DNA of 64,000 bases from Roseococcus microcysteis (GCF_014764365.1 NZ_CP061718.1:4108501-4172500), one strand, 5' to 3'. Positions 34,037 through 43,294 are shown, counted from the stretch's first letter. Notes: a model not told the origin generated them from the sequence alone. A program made the numbers and translations.

Positions 34037-34276
34037 CTATAGCGCGCCGGTTTTTTCGCGCGCCTTGCGTTCGGCCAGGAGGCGCTGGGCTTCGCGCAGC
34101 ACCTCCGGCGGAATGCCCGCCGTCTCCGCCTGCCGTTCCAGCGAGACCACGCGGCCGGGCCAGAGGATGAGCGCGCCCTTATGCACCTGGATCTCAAAAT
34201 GGGTGGGGTTGCCCAGCGCGTCCACGACGCGCTTGGGCAGGGTCAACTGGTTCTTGGCGGTGAGTTTGGCGAGCAT
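34037..34276 (-). CDS. AbrB/MazE-like (SpoVT-AbrB) DNA-binding protein
   Basis: A 79-residue protein with an N-terminal swapped-hairpin fold: KLTAKNQLTLPKRVVDALG is the AbrB signature, followed by FEIQVHKGALILWPG. The C-terminus is helical. This family includes antitoxins, but no toxin gene lies next to it; it is flanked by the dioxygenase and tctA. Four tandem octamers in its upstream region look like its own operator. Confidence 0.8.
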   Translation of the reverse strand: MLAKLTAKNQLTLPKRVVDALGNPTHFEIQVHKGALILWPGRVVSLERQAETAGIPPEVLREAQRLLAERKAREKTGAL

Positions 34277-34301
34277 GGGGCGGCCTCCGGGGTAGGGGCC
34301 G

Positions 34302-34333
34302 GTAAGATAGTAAGATCGTAAGATGGTAAGGAA
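34302..34333. repeat. Four tandem octamers GTAAGATN upstream of the AbrB-like gene
   Basis: GTAAGATA, GTAAGATC, GTAAGATG and GTAAGGAA follow each other without gaps, 26 bp before the ATG at 34276, in a short AT-rich island. AbrB-type proteins bind such AT-rich repeats. Autoregulation is an inference; the tract also lies just after the tctA stop. Confidence 0.7.
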
Positions 34334-34343
34334 GAAAAAACTC

Positions 34344-35840
34344 CTATTCCGCCGGCGCCCGCCCCTGCCTCCGCGTCCGGAACAGCCGTCCCAGCAGCCC
34401 CGTGCTGGCCGCCACCGTCACCACCAGCACCAGGATCAGCGCGAGGCTGAGCGGCCTTGTGTAGAGCGGCTCCAGGCTGCCATGGCTCGCTGACAGGGCG
34501 CGGCGGAACTCCGCATCCGCCATCGGCCCCAGGATCATGCCCAGCACCAGCGGCGGCGTGGGGATGGACAGCGCCCGCATTCCCCAGCCCAGCAGGCCGA
34601 AGGCGAACATCACCCACACGTCGAAGATGCGGTTGTTCACCGCGAAGGCGCCCACGATGGCCAGCAGCACCACCACCGGGAACAGCACCCAGGCGGGCAC
34701 GCCCAGCACGCGCGGGGTCACGCGCGCCATCATCAGCCCGAAGATGGCCAGGAAGATCGCGGCCATGACCATGATGGTCGGGATGATGGTGAAGTATTGC
34801 GGGCTTTCCAGGAAGAACATGGGCCCCGGCCGCAGCCCGTGCAGCACCATCCCGCCCAGGATCACCGCCGTCACCGCATCGCCCGGGATGCCCAGCGTCA
34901 GCATCGGGATATAGGTGCCGCCGATGGCCGCGTTGTTGGCCGTCTCGGCCGAGACCACGCCCTCGGGCGTGCCCTTGCCGTACTGGTCCTTCTCCCGGGA
35001 GAGCTGCTTGTTGCTGCCATAGCTCACCCAGGCGGCGATGTCGGCCCCCACGCCCGGCAGCGCGCCGATGACGACGCCGATGACGTTGGCGCGCAGGATG
35101 GCCATGCGGTAGCGCCAGTATTCGCCGAAGCGCGTCGCCACCCGCCCCACCTTCTCGGCCAGCGGCTTGCCGCCGCGGTGCGACAGCGCGTGCAGCACCT
35201 CGGCCAGGCCGAACAGGCCGATCATGGCCGGGATGAAGGCGAAGCCCGCCGCGAGGTCGGTATAGCCATAGGTGAAGCGCTGGTAGCCCCAGACGCTGTC
35301 CATTCCCACCAGCGCCACCAGCACGCCCAGGAAGGCCCCCATGAGGCCGAGCGCCATGGACCGCCCGCACAGCGCGGCACTGATGGCCATGCCGACCACG
35401 GCCAGCAGGAAGTACTCCCAGGCTGAAAACTTCAGCGCGAACTCCGCCACCAGCGGCGCCACGGCGAAGAGCACCAGCGCGCCGAAGATGGTGCCGAGCG
35501 CCGAGGAGATGGTGGAAAAGCCGATGGCCTGCCCCGCCCGCCCCGTCTTGCACATCACATGCCCTTCAAGGGCGGTCGCCGCCGCCGCCGGGCTGCCGGG
35601 CACGTTGATCAGGATGGCCGATTGCGACCCGCCATAAAGCCCGCCCACGAAGACGCAGGTCAGCACGATCAGCGCGTCGAGCGCGGGCATCCCGAAGGTG
35701 AGGCCCACCAGCAGCCCCACGCTCATGGTCACGGTGATGCCGGGCAGCAGCCCCACCAGGATGCCCCCCAGCGTCGCCACGGCCATGAGGCCGACATAGT
35801 AGGGTGTGAACAGCGACGACGCGTGGGCCCAGACGTCCAT
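34344..35840 (-). CDS. tctA: Tripartite tricarboxylate transporter large membrane subunit TctA
   Basis: A 498-residue protein with about 12 membrane segments. The family signature is GGILVGLLPGITVTMSVGLL at the N-terminus, with a repeat later in VIGALPGVGADIAAWVSYG. GSQSAILINVPGSPAAAATA is the conserved substrate loop. The gene order is bug (37345), tctB (36323), tctA, with 2 and 15 nt gaps, so this is a complete TTT system. The substrate is unknown. Confidence 0.95.
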   Translation of the reverse strand: MDVWAHASSLFTPYYVGLMAVATLGGILVGLLPGITVTMSVGLLVGLTFGMPALDALIVLTCVFVGGLYGGSQSAILINVPGSPAAAATALEGHVMCKTGRAGQAIGFSTISSALGTIFGALVLFAVAPLVAEFALKFSAWEYFLLAVVGMAISAALCGRSMALGLMGAFLGVLVALVGMDSVWGYQRFTYGYTDLAAGFAFIPAMIGLFGLAEVLHALSHRGGKPLAEKVGRVATRFGEYWRYRMAILRANVIGVVIGALPGVGADIAAWVSYGSNKQLSREKDQYGKGTPEGVVSAETANNAAIGGTYIPMLTLGIPGDAVTAVILGGMVLHGLRPGPMFFLESPQYFTIIPTIMVMAAIFLAIFGLMMARVTPRVLGVPAWVLFPVVVLLAIVGAFAVNNRIFDVWVMFAFGLLGWGMRALSIPTPPLVLGMILGPMADAEFRRALSASHGSLEPLYTRPLSLALILVLVVTVAASTGLLGRLFRTRRQGRAPAE

Positions 35841-35855
35841 GCGCGCATCTCTCCG

Positions 35856-36323
35856 CTAGGGCAGGGGGGTGAGGAAGACCTGTGTGAACAGCCAATGCGT
35901 GCCGAAGGGCAGGGCGAGCGAGACCCCGGCGATGAGCAGCGCCTCCGCCGGCCGCGGCCGGCGGCCGAGGCCCACCAGCATCAGCCCCGCGGTCGCGACC
36001 ATGCCCGCTGCCACGAAGCCCGCCGGGCGCATCATCGCGATGGCGGTGCCGGTGACGATGAGGCACAGCACCACCTTGGGGATGGAGCCCAGCCCCTCCT
36101 CCGGTGGCGCGGGCGGGATGGGCCGCCAGCCCAGCGCCTGCGGCACCCGGTCCGCGAGGACGGCCAGGGCGAGCAGCCCGATCGCCGCCGCGGTGATCAT
36201 CGGGAAGAGGCCGGGCGCGGTCAGCGCCTGGCCCCCGAAGACGGGCATGTTCCAGCTCTCGCGGAACACCACGGCGGCGAAGACCAGCATCACCGCCGCC
36301 ACCGCGATGTCGCGGCCGACCAC
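35856..36323 (-). CDS. tctB: Tripartite tricarboxylate transporter small membrane subunit TctB
   Basis: A 155-residue protein with four predicted membrane segments (about 6-22, 40-58, 85-118 as two, 125-145). It has the typical TctB layout PGLFPMITAAAIGLLAL near residue 37. It starts 2 nt after the receptor stop and ends 15 nt before tctA. Confidence 0.88.
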   Translation of the reverse strand: MVGRDIAVAAVMLVFAAVVFRESWNMPVFGGQALTAPGLFPMITAAAIGLLALAVLADRVPQALGWRPIPPAPPEEGLGSIPKVVLCLIVTGTAIAMMRPAGFVAAGMVATAGLMLVGLGRRPRPAEALLIAGVSLALPFGTHWLFTQVFLTPLP

Positions 36324-36325
36324 GC

Positions 36326-37345
36326 TCAGCTCGTCAGCCGCTCGAGGTTGACGGTGGCCGGGTCGCGCTGCGAACGGCCATTGTCGTGCAGCAGCCAGGA
36401 GATGCGGCGCGTCTCGCGCTCCGCATGGGCGTTGGCCTCGTCGCGCACCAGGCGGCCGGGCAGGGTGCCCGTGTCGTCCAGGAAGCGCTGCGCGGCGGGG
36501 TCGGCGGCCGCGCGGGTATAGGCCTGGGTGAGGCGTTCCAGGATGGGCTGCGGCGTGCCGCGCTTCACCGCGGGGCCGAACCAGCCGCCCAGCGGCAGCA
36601 TGTCATCCATCGAGCGCAGCTCGGGCGAGACGCCCGGGATCTCGCCGAAGCCCGCGACCTGGGTGGGCTGCGCCGCCCAGTGGAAGACGGGGCGGATGCG
36701 CCGGCCGATGATGAGCTCGCGCCCCGAGGCGGCGTCGGTGGTCACGATGCCCACATCGCCGCGCAGAAGACCCGTCTGGGCCGGGGCGTGGCCGGGGAAG
36801 GAGACCTCGTTGTAGCGGACGCGCTCCCGCGCCGTGAACGCCGTCATGGCCACGAAGCCCATGGTGCCCGGCCCCGCCGTGCCGATGGACAGCCGCCCAT
36901 CCTGCGCGCGCAATTCGCGCACGAAGTCGGTCGCGTTGCGGATGGAGCTGTCGGGCCGCACGCAGAGATAGGTGGTGGCGATGACGAAGACGCCGATCAT
37001 GTCGAAGTCGCGCCAGGTCAGGTGGGACTGGCCCATGGCGGGATAGGTGCGGATGGCGTCGGTCTGCAGCAGGATGGTATTGCCATCCGCCGGCTGGTCC
37101 GCCACGTGCTGCTTGCCGACCGCGCCCGAGGCGCCTGTCATGTTCACCACCCCGATGGGCACGCCCAGTTCGCGCTGCATCAGCGGCTGGAGGGCGCGGG
37201 CCGTCCGGTCGGTCAGGCCGCCGGCGGCGAAGGGCACCACCATGGTGATGGGACCGCGCGGCCAGGCCTGCTGGCCGATGGCGGGTGCGGCAAGGGCGCT
37301 CGCGCCGGCCGCGCCGGCACCGAGCAGGAGGCTGCGCCTCTGCAT
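36326..37345 (-). CDS. Bug-family solute receptor of the TTT operon
   Basis: A 339-residue periplasmic receptor with a signal peptide (MQRRSLLLGAGAAGASALAA), VVPFAAGGLTDRTAR, TGASGAVGKQHVADQPADGN, and a C-terminal helical part. It is the first gene of the TTT operon, so this is the cognate receptor for TctAB. An A/T-rich patch upstream (37420-37432, GGAGATTAATT) may hold part of the promoter. Confidence 0.92.
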   Translation of the reverse strand: MQRRSLLLGAGAAGASALAAPAIGQQAWPRGPITMVVPFAAGGLTDRTARALQPLMQRELGVPIGVVNMTGASGAVGKQHVADQPADGNTILLQTDAIRTYPAMGQSHLTWRDFDMIGVFVIATTYLCVRPDSSIRNATDFVRELRAQDGRLSIGTAGPGTMGFVAMTAFTARERVRYNEVSFPGHAPAQTGLLRGDVGIVTTDAASGRELIIGRRIRPVFHWAAQPTQVAGFGEIPGVSPELRSMDDMLPLGGWFGPAVKRGTPQPILERLTQAYTRAAADPAAQRFLDDTGTLPGRLVRDEANAHAERETRRISWLLHDNGRSQRDPATVNLERLTS

Positions 37346-37437
37346 GGATGATCTCTCCCGTTCTGGCCGGCTTCTCTGGCCGGGCCGCGGCCGATGTGGC
37401 CGAACCGGAAGAAGATTTCAAGGAGATTAATTGGGGG

Positions 37438-38853
37438 TCATGTGGCGGTTGGCGGCGCCTCCGCCGCCAGCACAATCCTGGCCAGCGCCTCATCCCGCCC
37501 CAGCGCCTCCAGCGTCAGGTCAATGGGCGGGCTCATCGTGCTGCCGGTCAGCGCCACGCGCAGCGGCTGGGCCACATCCTTCAGCTTGATGCCCTTCACA
37601 TCGGCATAGTCGCGCAGCCAGTGTTCCAGGTCGGCCCGCGTCCATTCGGGCATGGCCGAGAGGAATTCCGCCAGGTTCAGCAGCCGCGCCCGCGCCTCTT
37701 CCGTCAGCAGGGCGGCGGCCTTGGCATCGGGCACCGGCGCGCTGTCGGCCACCGCGAAGGCGGCGCTCTGCGCGAGTTCCACCAGCGACTTCGCGCGCTC
37801 CTGCAGCGCCGGCAGCAGGGCGCGCACGCGCGCGATCTTCTCCGTGCCGAAATCCTGGCCCATGGCGGCCAGGCGCCGCATCACCTCGGGCAGCAGCGCC
37901 TCCGGGTCCGCCTGGCGCAGATAGACGCCGTTCAGGTGCATCAGCTTCGCATAGTCCATGCGGCTGGCGGCGCGGCCCACATCCTTCAGGTCGAAGATCT
38001 TTTCCGCACGCTCGCGCGGGATGATCTCCTCATCGCCATGGCCCCAGCCCAGGCGCAGCAGGTAGTTGCACACGGCCTCGGGCAGCAGCCCCTGCTCGCG
38101 GAACTCCAGCACCGAGACGGCGCCGTGGCGCTTGGACAGCTTCGCGCCATCCGCGCCATGGATCAGCGGGATATGCGCGAAGCGCGGCCGGTGCCAGCCC
38201 ATCGCGTCATAGACCATGCACTGACGAAAGGTGTTGGTCAGGTGGTCATCGCCGCGGATGACATGGGTGATGGCCATGTCATGGTCGTCCACCACCACCG
38301 CGTGCAGATAAGTGGGCGTGCCGTCGCTGCGCAGGATGATCATGTCGTCGAGCTCCGACGCCGCCACGCGCACGGTGCCCTGCACCAGGTCTTCCACGAC
38401 GGTCTCGCCCTCGGTCGGCGCCTTGAGGCGGATGGCGAAGGGCTTGCCCTCCTGCTCCGGGCCGGGGGTGCGGTCGCGCCAGAAGCCGTCGTAGCGGGGG
38501 GGGCGCTTCTCGGCCATCGCGCGCTCGCGCATCGCGGCCAGTTCCTCGGGGGTTTCGTAGGCGCGGTAGGCGCGGCCCGCCGCCAGCAATTCGTGGGCGA
38601 CCTCGGCATGCCGCGCCTCGCGCGCGGACTGCATCACGGGCGGCTCATCCGGGCTCAGGCCCAGCCATTCCAGGCTTTCCAGGATTTGCGCGACGGCCTC
38701 GGGCGTGGAACGCGCGCGGTCCGTGTCCTCGACGCGCAGCAGATACTGCCCGCCATGGCGCCGGGCGAAGAGCGCGTTGAACAGGGCGGTGCGGGCGCCG
38801 CCGATATGCAGGAAGCCGGTGGGGGAGGGCGCGAAGCGCGTGCGGACGGTCAT
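37438..38853 (-). CDS. gltX: Glutamate-tRNA ligase
   Basis: A 471-residue class I aminoacyl-tRNA synthetase. The HIGH-type motif is FAPSPTGFLHIGGARTALFN (7-26) and the KMSKS-type motif is KLSKRHG (238-244). LLRVEDTDRARS and RGDDHLTNTFRQ are family stretches. The start at 38853 is set by MTVRTRFAPSPTG; the frame upstream overlaps comEC and is not coding. Alphaproteobacteria often have two gltX paralogues, so another may exist elsewhere. Confidence 0.95.
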   Translation of the reverse strand: MTVRTRFAPSPTGFLHIGGARTALFNALFARRHGGQYLLRVEDTDRARSTPEAVAQILESLEWLGLSPDEPPVMQSAREARHAEVAHELLAAGRAYRAYETPEELAAMRERAMAEKRPPRYDGFWRDRTPGPEQEGKPFAIRLKAPTEGETVVEDLVQGTVRVAASELDDMIILRSDGTPTYLHAVVVDDHDMAITHVIRGDDHLTNTFRQCMVYDAMGWHRPRFAHIPLIHGADGAKLSKRHGAVSVLEFREQGLLPEAVCNYLLRLGWGHGDEEIIPRERAEKIFDLKDVGRAASRMDYAKLMHLNGVYLRQADPEALLPEVMRRLAAMGQDFGTEKIARVRALLPALQERAKSLVELAQSAAFAVADSAPVPDAKAAALLTEEARARLLNLAEFLSAMPEWTRADLEHWLRDYADVKGIKLKDVAQPLRVALTGSTMSPPIDLTLEALGRDEALARIVLAAEAPPTAT

Positions 38854-38910
38854 ACCCCTGTTCCTAACATGGCCCTTGCCGCGCGCGGAGGGGTGGTTCA
38901 TCACTGCGCC

Positions 38911-41045
38911 ATGCTGGCCCCGCCACAACCCTGGGTGACCCGGACGCTGGAAGCGGAGCGCCGCCGCCTGGCGCTGTGGCTGCCCGTGGCGCTGGCCTGC
39001 GGCATCCTGCTCTATTTCGCATTGTGGAACGAACCGCACCCGGCCTGGGCGCTGGTGGCGATGCTGCCCTTGCCGGTGGCGGTCTGGCTCGCGCGCCGGA
39101 CCGTGCTGGCGGGCTGGGCCATGGGGCTGGCCGCGGCGGCGGGGCTGGGCTTCGCGCTGGCCCTACTGCACGCGGCGCTGGTGCCGCCCATGCTGGACCC
39201 GCCGCGCACCGCGCTGGTCATCACCGGCACCGTGGCCGAGACCGACCTGCTGCCGGAGGGCGTGCGCCTCACCCTCTCCGGCATTCGCTGGGCCGAGGAC
39301 ATGCCGCCCGCCCGTCGCAACATCCGCGTGCGTCTGCGCGCCGATGACCGCGCCCGCCCCCAGCCGGGCGACATGGTCCGCATCCGCGCGCTGCTGCGCC
39401 CGCCACCCCCGCCCACCCATCCGGGCGGCTGGGATTTCCAGCGCGCGGCCTATTTCGCGGGGCAGGGCGGTTCGGGCTTCGCGCTCGGGCCGGTGGAGGT
39501 GCTGGCGCGGGGCGGCCGCGCGCCCCCGCTCTCGGGCTGGCGTGCCTTGATCGAGGCGCGGGTCGCGGCCGCGCTGCCCGGCGCGCCGGGCGCCATCGCG
39601 GCGGCCCTGCTGACGGGGGGGCAAAGCGCCGTGCCGCCAGCGGACCTCGCGGCGATGCGCGACAGTGGCCTCGTTCACCTGCTTTCGGTGTCAGGGCTGC
39701 ATATCGGCCTGGTCATGGGCATGGCGTTCTTCGTGGTGCGGGGGGCCTGGCCCTCTGGCCCGGCTTCGCGCTGCGCTTCGGCACGCGGGCGCCTGCGGCC
39801 GTGGCGGCCCTGGCGGCGGGCGGGTTCTACATGGTGCTGACGGGCAGCCAGGTGCCCATGCAGCGCAGCTTCGCCATGGCCGCGCTGGTGACGGTGGCGC
39901 TGCTGGCGGGGCGGCGGGCCTTCTCGCCGCGGGTGCTGGCCTTCGCGGCCGTGGTCGTGCTGGCGCTGCACCCGGCGGTGGTGCTCGGCCCCTCCTTCCA
40001 GATGAGCTTCTTCGCCGTCATGGCGCTGGTGGCGGGGTGGGAGGTGGCGCGCCCCTGGCTGCGCCGCGACCCGGGGCCGCGCCCCTGGTGGTGGTGGCCG
40101 CTCGCGGCCATCGCGGGCACGGCGCTGACCTCGGTGCTGGCGGGCCTCGCCACCACCCCGCCCGGGCTGCACCATTTCGGGCGCGTGCAGCTCTTTGGCG
40201 TCGCGGCCAATGCGCTGGCGGTGCCGCTGACCTCGGTGCTGGTGATGCCGGCCGGCATGCTCGCCCTGCTGCTGATGCCGCTGGGGCTGGAGGCTTGGCC
40301 GCTCGCCATCATGGGCTGGGGGGTGCGGGGGATTCTGGCGGTGGCGCATGCCGTGGCGTCCTGGCCGGGGGCGGCGCTGTCCCTGCCGCCGCCGCCCGCC
40401 TGGGGGCTGCTGGTGACGGCGCTGGGCATGTGCTGGCTGTGCCTGTGGCGGACGCGCTGGCGGCTCTGGGGGCTGCCGGCGGTGCTGGGCGGGATGCTGG
40501 CGGGCGCCGTCACGCCGCCGCCCGATGCGCTGGTCTCCGGCGATGGCCGCCTCTTCGCCCTGCGCGTGGAGGGCGAGGTCTTCCTCGAACGCCGCCCCGG
40601 CGCCGCCCGCTTCGTGCAGGAGGCGTGGCTGCGCGCCTGGGGTGCTTCCAGCGCCACGAACCTGCCGGCGCAGGGCGAGGTGGCCGGCGGCCGCATCACC
40701 TGCGTGCCCGATTCCTGCACCCTGCGCGACGCTGCCGGCGCCCCGCGCCTCGTCCTGCTGCGCCCGCCCATCCCGCGCCGCAACGAACGCCTGCCGCCGC
40801 AATACGCCCCGCGCGAGCTCTGCGGCATGGTGCCGCTGATCCTCTCGCCCGAACCGCTGCGCGGCCGCTGCCCGGGCACGCTGGTGGTGGACCGCTTCAG
40901 CCTGTGGCGGAACGGCGCGCACGCGGCCTGGAGCGCGGAGGGGCGCATTCTCTCCGACCGCGACTGGCGCGGCGACCGCCCCTGGGTGCCGCCCGAACCC
41001 CGCCCGCGCGGCGAGGAGGCGCTGCCACCCGCAGCCATCGAGTAG
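38911..41045 (+). CDS. comEC: ComEC/Rec2-family DNA-uptake channel protein, apparent frameshift
   Basis: A polytopic inner-membrane protein of about 712 residues that would pass single-stranded DNA in competence. The N-terminal part has the OB-like domain (VITGTVAETDLLPEGVRLTL) and the competence signature LVHLLSVSGLHIGLVMGMAF. It then leaves frame at a six-G run, 39740-39745. With one added base it continues LALWPGFALRFG into the second part, which has MVLTGSQVPMQRSFAMAAL and FQMSFFAVMALVAG. No metallo-beta-lactamase domain is seen at the C-terminus. An upstream start at 38869 is possible. Confidence 0.88.
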
Positions 41046-41048
41046 AGC

Positions 41049-41086
41049 GCGATCCGCTGAGGCGGCACGCCGAGGCGGTGAATCGC
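41049..41086. repeat. Single copy of the TGA-bulge hairpin family
   Basis: GCGAT-CCGC-TGA-GGCG-GCA-CGCC-GAG-GCGG-(TGA)-ATCGC forms a long hairpin with one 3-nt bulge, between the convergent comEC and fliP genes. The design matches the repeats at 11141-11243 and 27595-27698. Confidence 0.7.
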
Positions 41087-41097
41087 CCTCTCAGCGC

Positions 41098-41823
41098 CTA
41101 CATCGCGAAGCCCTGCACCAGGCTCGCCGCCAGCAGCGTCCAGCCATCCACCAGCACGAAGAAGATCAGCTTGAAGGGCAGCGACACCACCGAGGGCGGC
41201 AGCATCATCATGCCCAGCGACATCAGGATGGACGCCACCACCATGTCAATCACCAGGAAGGGCAGGAAGAGCAGGAAGCCGATCTCGAAGGCCCGGCGCA
41301 GCTCCGTCACCAGGAAGGCCGGCACCAGCGCGCGCCAGGGCGCCTCGGCCGGCGTCGCGGAGGGCAGGCGCGCGAGGTCGAGGAACATGGCCAGGTCCGT
41401 CTCGCGCACATTGGCCGCCATGAAGCGGTGGAAGGGCTGGGCGGCGGCGGTGAGGCCCGCCATCTCGTCCATGCGCCCCTCGGTCATGGGCTGGATGCCC
41501 TGCACCCAGGCGGCCTCCAGCACCGGCTGCATCACGAAAAAGGAGAGGAAGAGCGCCAGCCCGATCAGCACCGGGTTGGGCGGCACGCCCTGCGCGCCGA
41601 TGGCGCTGCGCAGCAGGGCCAGCACGATGACGATGCGCGTGAAGGCCGTGGCCATCACCAGCAGCGAGGGCGCCAGCGACAGCAGCCCGACCAGCGCCGT
41701 GAGCTGGACGAGCCGCGCCGTCGCCCCCGGCTGCCCCGTGGCGCCCAGGTCAATGGCGACGGATTGCGCCGAGGCGCCGCCGGCCAGCAGGGCCAGGACA
41801 AGGGCGAATGCGAACACCCTCAT
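41098..41823 (-). CDS. fliP: Flagellar export gate protein FliP
   Basis: FliP is a core part of the type III export channel. The 241-residue protein has a cleavable-type signal, MRVFAFALVLALLAGGASA, then FTRIVIVLALLRSAIG, LALFLSFFVMQPVLEAAW, ELRRAFEIGFLLFLPFLVID, and VSLPFKLIFFVLVDGWTLL. It overlaps fliO by 4 bp. Confidence 0.96.
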   Translation of the reverse strand: MRVFAFALVLALLAGGASAQSVAIDLGATGQPGATARLVQLTALVGLLSLAPSLLVMATAFTRIVIVLALLRSAIGAQGVPPNPVLIGLALFLSFFVMQPVLEAAWVQGIQPMTEGRMDEMAGLTAAAQPFHRFMAANVRETDLAMFLDLARLPSATPAEAPWRALVPAFLVTELRRAFEIGFLLFLPFLVIDMVVASILMSLGMMMLPPSVVSLPFKLIFFVLVDGWTLLAASLVQGFAM

Positions 41824-42074
41824 GGCGCGCGCTCCGGCAGCCAGCCCAGGAACTGGTCGCCCATGGGGCCGGTCAGCAGCAGCCCCTCCCGCCCGTCGCA
41901 GCGGAACAGCACCAGGCGCCGCCGCGCATCCAGCGCGCAGGCCTCCGCCACGCGCAGCCGCGCATCGGGCCGCGCCACCAGGCCCCGGCGCTGGAGCAGC
42001 TGCGCCCCGCCCCAGAGCAGCAACAGCACGGCGACCAGCGCGGCGCCTGCCTGGAGATAGTCAGGTGATGTCAT
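41820..42074 (-). CDS. fliO: Flagellar biosynthetic protein FliO
   Basis: A short 84-residue FliO with one membrane helix (about 8-26) and a cytosolic tail with VAEACALDARRRLVLFRCDG and LLLTGPMGDQFLGWLP. FliO helps FliP assemble. The start MTSPDYLQAG at 42074 is chosen because the longer frame upstream is low-complexity and lacks family likeness. Confidence 0.8.
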   Translation of the reverse strand: MTSPDYLQAGAALVAVLLLLWGGAQLLQRRGLVARPDARLRVAEACALDARRRLVLFRCDGREGLLLTGPMGDQFLGWLPERAP

Positions 42075-42105
42075 GGCGTGGCCTCCTGCCGACGCGGATG
42101 GGGGT

Positions 42106-42438
42106 TCAGGGCAGGCGGAGCGCGAGGTCGAGGCGCTCCAGCTCCCGCAGGCAGTCATCGAGGGCGGGGCGAAGCAGCGGGGCCGAACCCGGCTCCAGGC
42201 AGGCCAGCGCGGCGGCGAGCCGCGCGGCCTCGGCCTCCAGCCCCTCCAGCTCCACCGCGCGGCCGGAGGTGACGAGCGCACGCGCCACGGCCATGGTGGT
42301 GGCGAGCGACCGGATGGCCGCCAGCACCGCCTGGATTTCGGGCGCGTCCTCGGCAGGGGGCGGCACCGCGGGGCGGGGGGAGGGGCCATCGGGCCTTTCT
42401 GCCCGCCAGGCCCTTAAGGAAACCTGACCGACCCACAC
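42106..42438 (-). CDS. Small hypothetical protein upstream of fliO
   Basis: A protein of up to 110 residues from a GTG start, mostly helical and Ala/Leu-rich in its second half (EIQAVLAAIRSLATTMAVAR). It ends 31 nt before fliO on the same strand, so it probably belongs to the fliOP unit. Its start is uncertain and lies close to the divergent flgB promoter region. No family was recognised. Confidence 0.5.
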   Translation of the reverse strand: MWVGQVSLRAWRAERPDGPSPRPAVPPPAEDAPEIQAVLAAIRSLATTMAVARALVTSGRAVELEGLEAEAARLAAALACLEPGSAPLLRPALDDCLRELERLDLALRLP

Positions 42439-42485
42439 CGGGCCGCTTCAGCCTTTCTTAACCTTCCCCCGCCAAGCTGCGCCTC

Positions 42486-42872
42486 ATGGACCTCATGCGC
42501 TCCGGCCCCATGGCCCTTGTGGAACAGCGGCTGCATTGGCTGGATGGGCGGCAGCGCATGCTGGCCGCGAACATCGCCAATGCCGACACGCCGGGCTACC
42601 GCGCGCGCGATGCCGTGCCCTTCGCCGAGATCCTCGCCCGCCGCGTGGCGCGGCCCGCCATGGCCACCACCGATGCGCGGCATGTGATGCCCGCGGGCGG
42701 CGCCAATCGCGGGCTGGTGGCCGCGGTGAGCGAGCGCACGCCCAATGGCAACGCCGTCTCCATTGACGAACAGGCCATCCGCATCGCCGAGAACGACCAG
42801 TCCCATGCCATGACCATGGGGCTGCACCGCAAATACCTGGCGCTGTTCCGCACCGCGCTGGGCCGCCCCTGA
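42486..42872 (+). CDS. flgB: Flagellar proximal rod protein FlgB
   Basis: A 128-residue rod protein. It has the rod signature RMLAANIANADTPGYRARD near residue 24 and the C-terminal helix with MTMGLHRKYLALFRTALGRP. It is the first gene of flgB-flgC-fliE-fliQ-fliR-flhB. A TTAACC at 42458 in the 47-bp gap could be half of a CtrA site. Confidence 0.92.
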   Translation: MDLMRSGPMALVEQRLHWLDGRQRMLAANIANADTPGYRARDAVPFAEILARRVARPAMATTDARHVMPAGGANRGLVAAVSERTPNGNAVSIDEQAIRIAENDQSHAMTMGLHRKYLALFRTALGRP

Positions 42873-42886
42873 CGGAGTGAACCGCC

Positions 42887-43294
42887 ATGGATCTCGACCG
42901 CGCCCTTTCCATCTCCGCCGCCGGCATGGCCGCGCAATCCTCGCGGCTGCGCGTGGTGGCCGAGAACATCGCCAACCGCGACAGCACGGGCAACGCCCCG
43001 GGCGCCGAGCCCTATCGCCGCAAGACCGTCACCTTCGCCAACCGCCTCGACCGCGCGCTGGGGGTCGAGACGGTGCGTGTGGCGCGCGTGGGCCGCGACA
43101 ACAGCGCCTTTCCGGAGCGCTTCGAGCCCGGGCACCCCGCCGCCGATGAACGTGGCTATGTCCGCACGCCCAATGTGGACGGCCTCGTGGAGAACATGGA
43201 CATGCGCGAGGCCAATCGCAGCTACACCGCCAACCTCGCCGTGCTGGAGACCACGCGCGGCATGTTGATGCGCGCCATCGAGGCGCTGCGCTGA
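42887..43294 (+). CDS. flgC: Flagellar proximal rod protein FlgC
   Basis: A 135-residue rod protein starting MDLDRALSISAAGMAAQS. It has VVAENIANRDSTGN, YVRTPNVDGLVENMDMREAN and the terminal helix SYTANLAVLETTRGMLMRAI. It starts 14 nt after flgB; the stop overlaps the fliE ATG (TGATG). Confidence 0.94.
   Translation: MDLDRALSISAAGMAAQSSRLRVVAENIANRDSTGNAPGAEPYRRKTVTFANRLDRALGVETVRVARVGRDNSAFPERFEPGHPAADERGYVRTPNVDGLVENMDMREANRSYTANLAVLETTRGMLMRAIEALR

Noticed and set aside
34037-34276. Toxin-antitoxin module around the AbrB-like gene
   Set aside because: No adjacent small toxin frame exists on the same strand; neighbours are a dioxygenase and tctA.
42458-42463. TTAACC in the flgB upstream gap as a CtrA site
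   Set aside because: Only a half site is present; no second TTAA at 7-nt spacing was found, so it is noted but not listed as a feature.
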